Positions 9,298 to 17,156 of a DNA stretch of 39,812 nt are shown here, piece by piece; position 1 is the stretch's first letter, and the number at the start of each line of letters is the position of its first letter. Source of the DNA: Nitrospira sp. (GTDB taxonomy: Bacteria > Nitrospirota > Nitrospiria > Nitrospirales > Nitrospiraceae). Position numbers and translations under genes: made by a program. The notes under the pieces are model-generated. The model saw only the letters and a program-made list of their open reading frames with translations, searched no databases and was not told where the DNA came from. The DNA lies in the NCBI GenBank assembly GCA_023248215.1, contig JAHFEW010000040.1, positions 1-39,812 on the forward strand. The letters run 5' to 3'.

Positions 9298-10416
9298 ATG
9301 GATTGTCGGTACCGGTTTTTAGGAATGATGATGGTCATCGCTGTCGCCAGTGCGGCGACCATCGTCTCTAAGGCCGAGGCGTCGTGCGGCGCCGTGTCCT
9401 GTTTTGTCGTCATTGGTTCGCAACAGCAGGTTCCCCAGGCCGGGGTGCTCACCGTCAACGGGCTCTACAATTACACGCCGATGCGGGTGCTCGGCGGGAC
9501 GTCGGGCATCATCCCTGGGGTTGACCAGGCCAGCCGACAGATGATCTTGGACCATCACCAGGAAACTCGGACCATCACCCAGCAAGCGACCCTTGATCTG
9601 AACTATGGGCTCACTGAGCGGATCGGATTGCAGGTCACACTCCCCTATATGTGGCGAACACATAAACACATCGACGGAATCGGTGAGGATGGGCTGAACG
9701 GGGAAGGAGCTCCGACGAAGTTTTCCTCCAATGGTATCGGGGACATGCGCGTCGGGCTCAAATACAATGTGTTGCCGACATTGCGAAGCATGGTGGTCTT
9801 AGGGTTCGGAGTGTATCTGCCGACCGGCAACACCAAGGCGCCTGACAGTGCGGGAGCCCTCATGGAATCCCCCGCGCAGCTCGGTCGAGGACAGGTCGGA
9901 TTGAACCCGACAATCTATCAGACGTACGAGTTGATTCCTCATCGGCTCAATCAGTTTCTGTCGGCCAGCTACCGGCATACCTTCCGGAACAACAACGGGT
10001 ATCAGTTCGGTGACGAATATATGCTCAATGCCGGACTCAACCTTGTGACGACTCCCTGGTTGATTCTCACCGGTCAGGTGAACTATCGCTACTTGGTTCA
10101 CGATAATTTCAGCTCGTCGCTCCTCCGTTCAGCGACTCCGGCCGATGCTCCGGACTTTCCCGGTGAGCCTGTCCCCATCGATCCCACAATCCGGAGCCGC
10201 GCAGTGCCGACCACCGGCTCGACGTACCATGCCTTCTCACCAGGATTTCAGGTCAACCTGGGGCAACTCGTCGAATCGAGCTGGACCAACATGACCTCGC
10301 TCTACTTTTATGCGCAGATTCCCTTCGCGAGGGATTCCAACAACAGTTTGGCACAAGGCACCAGTTTTATCTTCGGTTTGACCAAGTCGTTTCAAATGAT
10401 CAGCCCGGGGGCATAG
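9298..10416 (+). CDS. Outer-membrane beta-barrel protein with N-terminal Cys pair
   Basis: The 372-aa protein has a signal peptide (1-28, ending KAEA). A C30-G-A-V-S-C35 pair follows immediately, then alternating amphipathic strands typical of a barrel: TLDLNYGLTERIGLQVTLPY near 100, GDMRVGLKYNVLP near 150, FLSASYRHTF near 220, SLYFYAQIPF near 340. It resembles outer-membrane transporter/porin families broadly, and I cannot name the exact one. The ATG at 9298 is supported by AAAGGAATGTGAGG; the frame opens earlier at a TTG. It sits between CxWxC copy 2 and the second beta-propeller (57 bp downstream), and probably forms the outer-membrane part of the same module. Confidence 0.75.
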   Translation: MDCRYRFLGMMMVIAVASAATIVSKAEASCGAVSCFVVIGSQQQVPQAGVLTVNGLYNYTPMRVLGGTSGIIPGVDQASRQMILDHHQETRTITQQATLDLNYGLTERIGLQVTLPYMWRTHKHIDGIGEDGLNGEGAPTKFSSNGIGDMRVGLKYNVLPTLRSMVVLGFGVYLPTGNTKAPDSAGALMESPAQLGRGQVGLNPTIYQTYELIPHRLNQFLSASYRHTFRNNNGYQFGDEYMLNAGLNLVTTPWLILTGQVNYRYLVHDNFSSSLLRSATPADAPDFPGEPVPIDPTIRSRAVPTTGSTYHAFSPGFQVNLGQLVESSWTNMTSLYFYAQIPFARDSNNSLAQGTSFIFGLTKSFQMISPGA

Positions 10417-10473
10417 CGACGGATGACAGCTGTGAATATGACAGGCGGCGCGCAATTGGCGAAGAGAGGCATC

Positions 10474-11763
10474 ATGATTCTGTGGCATCTGGCTCGAAAG
10501 AGTTCCTCCTCATGCATGGCTGCGATCATCCTGCTAGGTGTAATGGTGGGCCCGCCGGTTCGCGCGGAGTCTCCTGAGGTGTTTCATCTCGGTGCCAAGT
10601 GGACGACCGAACACAAGGTGAAGAGCGTGGTGGGTCCGTCGGTGCAGATCGACGAGCAGGGTTCTGTCTCGTTGGCTTGGATGGAAGAGGACAAGGACGT
10701 GCGATCCGTGCTGTATGCCCGCAGTACCGCGCCTGGCGGGCCGATGGGATCGCCGGTTCGCATCAATCGCCCCGACGACGTGCCCTATTGGAGACAGGAA
10801 GCTCCGGCCCTGGTGGTGCAAGGGGACGAGGTCTTTGTCACCTGGGGATTGACGCATTCCAAGGCAACCCCACAGCAACCGCTCGCGACTGAGTTGCGCT
10901 TGAGCCGCTCCACCGATCGTGGACAGACGTTTCAGCCGTCGGTGCTGGTGAATGATGATCCGGGTGTCATTCAACATACCTTTGATGCGCTGCATCGCGA
11001 CTCGGATGGCCGGCTGCACCTGTCGTGGATCGACGGACGTGACGGGAGGAAAGAGCCGGGGACCTACGTCGCTCGATCGCTGGATGGCGGTCAGACGGTG
11101 ACGAAAAACATCCAAGTCGACGAGGGCACCTGTGTCTGTTGCCGAACGGCGGTCACCAGCGGCCCGGACGGCATGGTCTATGTGGCCTGGCGAAAAATCT
11201 TCGAGGGTAACGTCCGCGAAACCGTCGTCGCTCGTTCGACCGATCACGGCGACACGTTCGAGGCGCCTGTCATCGTTGGGCACGATCAATGGGTGTTCCC
11301 GGCCTGCCCACACCGGCCGGCCTCCATGGGAGTGGATCGGCAAGGACGGTTGTATGTGGTTTGGTACACGGAAGGGAGGGATGAAATTCCCGCCGTCTAC
11401 ACCGCCTATTCCGACGATCGAGGCAAGACCTTCTCGGAAAAGCGAAAACTGAACATCGCCAAAAACACGTTTCCCGACCATCCCCAGATTGCTGTCGATC
11501 CGGCCGGACGGATCGTCGTGGTGTGGGAGGAGCAGGCGCCGGTCAAGCGGGATGTGGTGATGAGTGTCTCGAACGATCGCGGGGAGAGGTTTGCCACGCC
11601 GCAAAAAGTGAACGAGAAAAAAAGTCAGACCCCCGTGGTAGCGGTGAATGCGCAGGGGCTGTTTGCCCTGGCTTGGATGGAGCACGGCATGCCGGGCCAT
11701 AAGCTCGTGGTGCAGACTGTGCGGGTACCGTCCGTGAAGGTGGCGGCTGAACCGACACGGTGA
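10474..11763 (+). CDS. Sialidase-like Asp-box beta-propeller with CxCC motif, copy 2
   Basis: This 429-aa paralogue of 4869-6140 has a signal peptide ending near PVRAE (residue 31). Asp-boxes are STDRGQTF, SLDGGQTV, STDHGDTF, SDDRGKTF and SNDRGERF. The cysteine set is C220-V-C222-C223-R plus C278-P-H-R, at nearly the same positions as in copy 1. Both also share (V/L)AWRK.FEGNVR and WY.EG.DE. The conserved cysteines argue for metal or redox chemistry rather than sialic acid cleavage. The ATG at 10474 has GAAGAGAGG upstream; an earlier start at 10423 is possible. The second TlpA gene follows after 25 bp. Confidence 0.8.
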   Translation: MILWHLARKSSSSCMAAIILLGVMVGPPVRAESPEVFHLGAKWTTEHKVKSVVGPSVQIDEQGSVSLAWMEEDKDVRSVLYARSTAPGGPMGSPVRINRPDDVPYWRQEAPALVVQGDEVFVTWGLTHSKATPQQPLATELRLSRSTDRGQTFQPSVLVNDDPGVIQHTFDALHRDSDGRLHLSWIDGRDGRKEPGTYVARSLDGGQTVTKNIQVDEGTCVCCRTAVTSGPDGMVYVAWRKIFEGNVRETVVARSTDHGDTFEAPVIVGHDQWVFPACPHRPASMGVDRQGRLYVVWYTEGRDEIPAVYTAYSDDRGKTFSEKRKLNIAKNTFPDHPQIAVDPAGRIVVVWEEQAPVKRDVVMSVSNDRGERFATPQKVNEKKSQTPVVAVNAQGLFALAWMEHGMPGHKLVVQTVRVPSVKVAAEPTR

Positions 11764-11788
11764 GCTAAGCGGACTTGGTGTAGGAACG

Positions 11789-12319
11789 ATGATGATCATG
11801 CTTCTGAGAGGCGTCGTGCTGTCTGTCGCCCTAGGGCTGGCCGCGAGCCCTGTGTTCGCAGACGATCCCCTGGCGGCCTTGAAAATCGCGCGGGTCCTGC
11901 CGGAGACGGCTGCGGCGCCGTTCGACTTGAAATCTCTGGATGGCAAGTCGGTTCAACTTGCGGACCTGAAGGGGAAAGTCGTCCTGGTGAATTTCTGGGC
12001 CACCTGGTGCGGGCCCTGCAAGGAAGAAATGCCGGCATTCGAACGGTTGCGGCAGAAGCTGGACCCCCAGCGCTTCGCCCTGCTCACGATCACAACCGAC
12101 TTGCAGCGGGACGGCATCAAGCATTTCCTGGCGAACCTGCATGTGCAGCTTCCCGTGTTGTTCGATGAAGATCAGGACGTGTCCCAGGCCTATTTGGTGC
12201 GCGCCTTGCCGACCACGGTGCTCATCGATCGGCAAGGACGGTTGGTTGGACGCGCCGTCGGGCCGCGCGAGTGGGATGCCCCCAAAGCGATTCATCTGTT
12301 GCAGGGCATGATGGAATGA
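11789..12319 (+). CDS. TlpA/ResA-type thiol-disulphide oxidoreductase, copy 2
   Basis: The 176-aa secreted thioredoxin-fold protein has a signal peptide (1-24, ending PVFA). It carries the redox motif W-C74-G-P-C77 and the cis-Pro segment VRALPTTVLIDRQGR near residue 140. It is clearly related to copy 1 (DLKSLDGKSVQLADLKGKVVLVNFWATWC), but has a cleavable signal and the classical CGPC. Its last four bases overlap the start of CxWxC copy 3 (ATGA), indicating translational coupling. The thioredoxin plus CxWxC pairing is thus repeated in the cluster. Three ATG codons lie close together at the start (11789, 11792, 11798). Confidence 0.9.
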   Translation: MMIMLLRGVVLSVALGLAASPVFADDPLAALKIARVLPETAAAPFDLKSLDGKSVQLADLKGKVVLVNFWATWCGPCKEEMPAFERLRQKLDPQRFALLTITTDLQRDGIKHFLANLHVQLPVLFDEDQDVSQAYLVRALPTTVLIDRQGRLVGRAVGPREWDAPKAIHLLQGMME

Positions 12320-12636
12320 GCCGCGTGAAGAAACCGTTCGTCAGCCTCGCGGCCATCCTCGCGGGGGTCTATCTGGTCCTGGCCGTCTTCTCGGGGGCCT
12401 GTGCGGTCGAGCATCTAGAACCGCAAGCACCGGGTCATCACCATGGAGGGACGGTTTCCCACTCCACCTTCTGCGCCTGGGCCTGTCAGGCGAATCCCAC
12501 GTCGGATGTCGGGCCTTCTGCCTTCGTGCTTCACCCGGTTCTTGTGGTCGCGTTCTTCGTCGAGAGCGACCACACCGTCATCGCAGGCGGCGCGGGATTC
12601 CGCGCCGCCTCTCGTGCGCCTCCCGTTCAGTCGTAA
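12316..12636 (+). CDS. Small His-rich CxWxC protein, copy 3
   Basis: The 106-aa protein has an N-terminal hydrophobic segment (8-30) and HHH at 41-43. H49 follows, then C53-A-W55-A-C57, then SRAPP near the C-terminus. It starts inside the stop codon of the TlpA gene (ATGA overlap), the tightest coupling in the cluster. Alignment of HHHGGTVSHS..CAWAC with the frameshifted copy 4 (HHPHSGTESHS..CSWAC) is especially close, so copies 3 and 4 form one subgroup and 1 and 2 another. It lies 108 bp before a TonB-dependent receptor. Confidence 0.75.
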   Translation: MSRVKKPFVSLAAILAGVYLVLAVFSGACAVEHLEPQAPGHHHGGTVSHSTFCAWACQANPTSDVGPSAFVLHPVLVVAFFVESDHTVIAGGAGFRAASRAPPVQS

Positions 12637-12744
12637 TTCCTTTTCATATCGCTAGTTGTGCTAGCTGCTCTTCTCGCCTGATGGACAGGGGCGAGAGGGG
12701 TCTGTCCCTGCTGTCATGTGCACCGTTGTGCCAGGAGGAAGTGT

Positions 12745-15069
12745 ATGTGGGCCAGTCTTCATTCATCAAAAATTCAATCGATTCTTCTCTGGAGCGTCGT
12801 GATGGCGCTGTCCTTCGCTGACTCTCATTCGTTCGCGCAAGAGAACGCTCCGGCTCCGGCAGTGGTGGAAAAAAGCGCGCGGGAGCGCGATCTGCGGGAT
12901 CAGTTGCAAAAAATCCTCCATGAGCTGGAGGAACTGCAACAGCAACCGGAAGCGGGTGCGTCGGCCGTGTCGCCTCCACCGGCGGTGGTGCAGGAATCGC
13001 TCGAGCCGACCCTGGCGGAGCCGATCCCACAATATGAGCTGGCCGATGTGAGCATCGTGAGCAACCGGGTGCAGCGGCGGCCGGAAGGTATCACGCTCTC
13101 GGCCACCGAGCAGTCGGAAACCGAATCCCAGCCGACCAGGACGCTCAAAGAATCGATGGAATCGCTGCCGGGTGTCGTGCTCAGGCAGGCCAACGGGCCA
13201 AGAGACTTCAGCATCTCCATCCGCGGGTCGGGAGTCAAAACATCATTTGCGGTCCGGGACATCAAGATGTATGAGGACGGGTTCATCCAAACGCAGTCCG
13301 ACGGCTTGTCGCGCTTGGATATCCACGATCCCTGGTTCATGCGAAGCGTGGAAGTCACCCGAGGCGCCTCGTCGTCGTTGTACGACAACTACGCGCTCGG
13401 CGGCATGGTGCATTTCCGCACGCGACGTGGGAGCGATATCAACGGATTCGAGTCGTTCCTCAGCGGCGGGTCCTACGGGTATCAGAAATACTCCTTCGCG
13501 GTCGGCAAACAGTACACCAATGTCGATGTCTCGCTCTTTGGGAGCAACGTGATCGAGGACGGATTCATCCGGCACAGCGATTACAGCACGCAAACGATGA
13601 ATTTCAATTTTCGCGTGAAGGTGGACGACAAGCAGAACCTGTATTTCAAGGCCATTACGAACTGGCTCGACACGCGGGTGCCGACCAGGCTGACTATCGA
13701 TCAATTCAATGCCGATCATCGGCAGGCTGGCGGGATCAACAACGCCACGAATGCGGTGTTGCTGGGACAGCGCCGTTTGGACCGACGCAACATCATCGGC
13801 GGGATGTACGAGCGGCAGATCGATGCCAACACGGTGCTCACGATGGAAGCCGACTACGACGTAAAGGACATCAACCAGACCTTCACGCAGATCACCGACA
13901 ACATCAATCCGAACTACAAGCACTATACCGATTTACGGCACGATGGCCGGTTGTTCGACATGCCTTTGCGCAGTTACGTCGGTTTCTTCGTGAACCAGAT
14001 GGAGCAGGAAGGGAATACCTTCAACAATCTCCAAGACTTTTACGGCACGCGAGGGACCTTGGCGCAGAACAGCCGAGGCACGATCCGGAACATCGGCGGG
14101 CGATTCCGGGAAGAACTGGAAGTGGTGCCGAATTGGACAGTTGCTGCGGGCCTCGGTTTCGAACAGTCGCAGGTGAGCGTGCAAACGATCAGCTACACGG
14201 GCGGCGCCGTGAGCGGACGCTCAGGGGCAGAGCGAAGCTTTAGCAACTGGGCGCCGGAGATGTCGATTACCTGGAAGCCGGCGGAGGACTATCGCCATTG
14301 GGCCCGCGCTTCCACCGGTTACGCGATCCCGGGATTCGGCAATCTCACAACGAATCCCTTTACCGGCCTCGCCGGGACCAACTTCGAACTGAAACCCCAG
14401 AAGAATCTGAATGTAGAACTCGGGACGGAGTCGCGGCTGCACAAGACGCTGACGGTGCAACTGGTGGGGTTCATCACATTCTTCAAGGACGAAATCATTA
14501 CGCAAGTCGTGTCGAACACCGGTGGCACCGCCTCGATCAATGCGGATTCATCGCAGTATAAGGGGATCGAGTTGTTCTATGACTGGCGGCCCTTGGACGG
14601 CTTGCGCCTGTCCGGCGCCTATACCCATATCGACGCCCACTACATCAATTTCAACGACAAGTTCTTGTCGGGCGGCGTGCCGACGACCTTCGTGCGAGAC
14701 GGCAAGTTTGTTCCGAACGTGCCGACCGATGTGCTCAATTTCAAGGAAGCCTACGATCACAGCGGCACCGGCTGGGGCGGATGGGTGGAAACCAATTACA
14801 TGAACACCTATTTCTTGAACAACAACAACACGGTGGGCATTCCTGCTTATTGGATCGTCAACCTGAACATTCACAAAAATTTCGAGTTCCAGAACAACAA
14901 GTGGATACGCTTTGCGAAGTTCTACGCGGAACTGGACAACATCGCCGACAAGAAATACGCGGCGTCCGGCAACGTGGTGGCGGACAGCACGCCGGATGCA
15001 AGCAAAACGCTGTTCTTTGCAGGCTATGGCCGGGCGTTTTATGCGGGGGTGACATTGGGTCTGTTCTAG
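12745..15069 (+). CDS. TonB-dependent receptor 1
   Basis: This 774-aa outer-membrane active transporter has a signal peptide (1-31, ending SFA). An unusual charged helical stretch (about 38-68, RERDLRDQLQKILHELEE, likely coiled coil) comes before the plug. The plug spans about 95-220 (LKESMESLPGVVLRQ, RGSG, VEVTRGASSSLYDNYALGG). A 22-strand-type barrel follows, ending YAGVTLGLF with the terminal Phe needed for Bam assembly. A perfect AGGAGG lies 7 nt before the ATG at 12745. Substrate is unknown. It follows the propeller/TlpA/CxWxC genes, so I infer it imports whatever that module handles. Its TAG stop is the first codon of repeat copy B. Confidence 0.92.
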   Translation: MWASLHSSKIQSILLWSVVMALSFADSHSFAQENAPAPAVVEKSARERDLRDQLQKILHELEELQQQPEAGASAVSPPPAVVQESLEPTLAEPIPQYELADVSIVSNRVQRRPEGITLSATEQSETESQPTRTLKESMESLPGVVLRQANGPRDFSISIRGSGVKTSFAVRDIKMYEDGFIQTQSDGLSRLDIHDPWFMRSVEVTRGASSSLYDNYALGGMVHFRTRRGSDINGFESFLSGGSYGYQKYSFAVGKQYTNVDVSLFGSNVIEDGFIRHSDYSTQTMNFNFRVKVDDKQNLYFKAITNWLDTRVPTRLTIDQFNADHRQAGGINNATNAVLLGQRRLDRRNIIGGMYERQIDANTVLTMEADYDVKDINQTFTQITDNINPNYKHYTDLRHDGRLFDMPLRSYVGFFVNQMEQEGNTFNNLQDFYGTRGTLAQNSRGTIRNIGGRFREELEVVPNWTVAAGLGFEQSQVSVQTISYTGGAVSGRSGAERSFSNWAPEMSITWKPAEDYRHWARASTGYAIPGFGNLTTNPFTGLAGTNFELKPQKNLNVELGTESRLHKTLTVQLVGFITFFKDEIITQVVSNTGGTASINADSSQYKGIELFYDWRPLDGLRLSGAYTHIDAHYINFNDKFLSGGVPTTFVRDGKFVPNVPTDVLNFKEAYDHSGTGWGGWVETNYMNTYFLNNNNTVGIPAYWIVNLNIHKNFEFQNNKWIRFAKFYAELDNIADKKYAASGNVVADSTPDASKTLFFAGYGRAFYAGVTLGLF

Positions 15070-15310
15070 CAGGACGATGAAAAAGTCCGCCAGCTTTGTT
15101 CTCGCATCGCACAGAGGCTCAACGTACGGCTCACGGGAACAGAGCCTGTCTCGGCAGGCTCGGGGTGGGTGGGTAAGAATGCTGTGGCTTCGCCTCCAAG
15201 ACACTGCCGGCTCACCGTCTCGCCGGCGTCCACACACGTGGCGCTCATTATGCTTCGCGCCGTGGACCTCGCTGCGGCCTCGCTGGACGGCTTTTTTGAC
15301 CATCCTGCGG
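15067..15310 (+). repeat. 244-bp CAGGATG-type repeat element, copy B
   Basis: It starts TAGCAGGACGATGAAAAAG and ends GGCTTTTTTGACCATCCTGCG, with terminal inverted repeats. It has the same length as copy A (6243-6486) and lies in the opposite orientation. By eye the central 200 bp differ at only a couple of positions. The pair brackets the tonB-TlpA-propeller-receptor genes. The receptor stop codon is its first three bases. A further partial end (CAGCCTGCTGG, revcomp of the element start) lies near 15342-15352. Confidence 0.8.
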
Positions 15311-15416
15311 GATGTCCCAGCATTGTCGAAATGATTTTACAACAGCCTGCTGGATATGGGGCGCGAGGGGCAAGAGAAGAGTGTCCCTCGCCTATGCGAT
15401 CAAGAAGGAGGTTGCG

Positions 15417-15611
15417 ATGAACAAGCAACTGTTGCGAGTCGGTGAAGCGGCCGATGCATTGGCGGTCAGTCGTTGGACGATCTATCGATGGGTTGAGGAC
15501 GGCCGACTGGAGGGCACGAAGATCGGGCGCGGGAGCCTCAGGGTTTTCCGTGCGTCGCTGGACAGGCTGGTGCAGAACAATAAGACGCAGGAACTGAACA
15601 TGTCGGTATGA
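15417..15611 (+). CDS. Excisionase-like small HTH protein, copy 1
   Basis: The 64-aa protein is a single MerR/excisionase-type winged helix (LLRVGEAADALAVSRWTIYRWVEDGRL, then wing GRGSLRVFRASLDRLV). This fold binds DNA and occurs in phage excisionases and in small plasmid or regulatory proteins. The ATG at 15417 has AAGAAGGAGG upstream. There is no integrase nearby, so a transcriptional role for the following genes (amidohydrolase, receptor 2) is more likely than excision. A close paralogue starts at 22461. Confidence 0.8.
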   Translation: MNKQLLRVGEAADALAVSRWTIYRWVEDGRLEGTKIGRGSLRVFRASLDRLVQNNKTQELNMSV

Positions 15612-15688
15612 CACATGAATCTGAAAGACAATCGATCATGGCGGTGGATCCCGCTCCGAGGCCTGTCCTGTGAAGGGTGTGAGGGACT

Positions 15689-17098
15689 ATGAGACTCGTT
15701 GTTTTTCTTCTGGCCGTTCTGTTATCCGGCTGTGCGGGCGGCTCCGGCAGTGCCTCGTCCTCCGAGAGGTCGCATGCGACCGGGTCGACAACGGCCGGGA
15801 GCTATGCATTTCTCAACGGCCGGTGGTTCGACGGAACCGGCTTTGAGGCAGCTATCTGGTACTCGGTGCAGGGACGTCTGACTCGCACGCCGCCGCAGGG
15901 CCGAGTGGAGACGGTCGATCTCTCCGGCCTGTTCCTCGTGCCGCCGTTCGGTGAGGCCCACAATCACAACGTCGAGGATTCATGGAATCTCCAGATCGTG
16001 ACCGAGCGATACCTGCGAGACGGGGTGTTCTACGTGAAGATCCCGAACAATGTGCGGGAGTTCGCGGTAAAGAACCGCGGTGCACTGAATGTGCGAACGA
16101 GTCTCGATGTGACCTTTGCCCACGCCGGCCTCACGGGGCGGGGAGGACATCCGATTGCGCTGTATGAAGACCTGTTGCGGGTCAGCCGGTATGAGCAGAC
16201 GCTCGGACCGATCGAGCGGGGATGGTTTGAGAACCGGGCCTATGTCGTCATTGAGACGGAACGTGATGTGGACGAGAAATGGGAGCTGATCACAAGCGGG
16301 CAGCCCGATTTTTTGAAGGTGTACTTGGTCCATTCTGAGGACTCCGATGGGGATCGACGACCGGGAGAGACGGCGGGCCGCACCGGTCTCCATCCGCGCC
16401 TCTTGCCGCACATTATCGCCAAGGCACATGCGGCGGGGCTGCAGGTCACGGCGCATGTCGAAACGGCGGCTGATTTTCGCCACGCGGTTCAGGCGGGCGT
16501 GGACGAGATCGCCCATGTGCCTGGGTGGCTGGTGAAGAGTGCAGGTGATGCGGAACGCGCCAGACTGACGGAGGAAGAGGCGCGGTCGGCGGCGGAACGG
16601 AACGTGCGGGTCGTGACGACGACCGTCGCGGGGCTGGCCATGCCTGCGGCCGAGGCCCACCACCCGCAGCCTCATCACGAGGAGCATGCCACGAAACAGT
16701 CCGGCCATGGCGAACTTCTGCCGGATGCCGGAGCCGTACAAGTTCTGAAGGACAATCTCACCCTGCTTCATCGTGCGGGCGTTCGATTGGCGATCGGCAG
16801 CGACCATGCCGACACGTCGTTGGCCGAAGTCCTGCACCTGCGCACATTGCAGATCTTCGACGACCTCACCCTGTTGAACCTATGGTGTGAGGCGACTCCT
16901 CGCGCCATTTTTCCTGGTCGAAAAATCGGGAGATTCGAGGAAGGCTATGAAGCCAGCTTCCTGGCGCTGGCCGGTAATCCCATCGATGATTTCACCCAGG
17001 TGCAGGCCATCAGACGCCGGTTCAAACAGGGAGTGCCGCTGGATGATCAGATCGGTGGTGGTGCCGACGGCTCCGAGACAACGCATCGTTCGCACTAG
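15689..17098 (+). CDS. Lipoprotein amidohydrolase-family protein
   Basis: The 469-aa protein begins with a lipoprotein signal (LLAVLLSGC, Cys15), so it is probably anchored to the outer membrane. The body resembles the amidohydrolase superfamily. It has an early beta-sandwich strand set, the FGEAHNHN metal-ligand strand end near residue 92, VTAHVET near 255 and AIGSDHAD near 370 (the late Asp ligand region). Metal ligands therefore seem largely kept, although the motif around AHNHN lacks the usual Asp of DxHxH. A His-rich insert, HHPQPHHEEHATKQSGHGE, lies near 328-346. The substrate cannot be told. It precedes receptor 2 by 58 bp and probably acts with it, processing a ligand at the cell surface or in the periplasm. 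Confidence 0.75.
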   Translation: MRLVVFLLAVLLSGCAGGSGSASSSERSHATGSTTAGSYAFLNGRWFDGTGFEAAIWYSVQGRLTRTPPQGRVETVDLSGLFLVPPFGEAHNHNVEDSWNLQIVTERYLRDGVFYVKIPNNVREFAVKNRGALNVRTSLDVTFAHAGLTGRGGHPIALYEDLLRVSRYEQTLGPIERGWFENRAYVVIETERDVDEKWELITSGQPDFLKVYLVHSEDSDGDRRPGETAGRTGLHPRLLPHIIAKAHAAGLQVTAHVETAADFRHAVQAGVDEIAHVPGWLVKSAGDAERARLTEEEARSAAERNVRVVTTTVAGLAMPAAEAHHPQPHHEEHATKQSGHGELLPDAGAVQVLKDNLTLLHRAGVRLAIGSDHADTSLAEVLHLRTLQIFDDLTLLNLWCEATPRAIFPGRKIGRFEEGYEASFLALAGNPIDDFTQVQAIRRRFKQGVPLDDQIGGGADGSETTHRSH

Positions 17099-17156
17099 TG
17101 CAGGGTGAGCCTCAGGACACGTTCTCAAGACATCATTCACTTACAAGGAGAAGACA

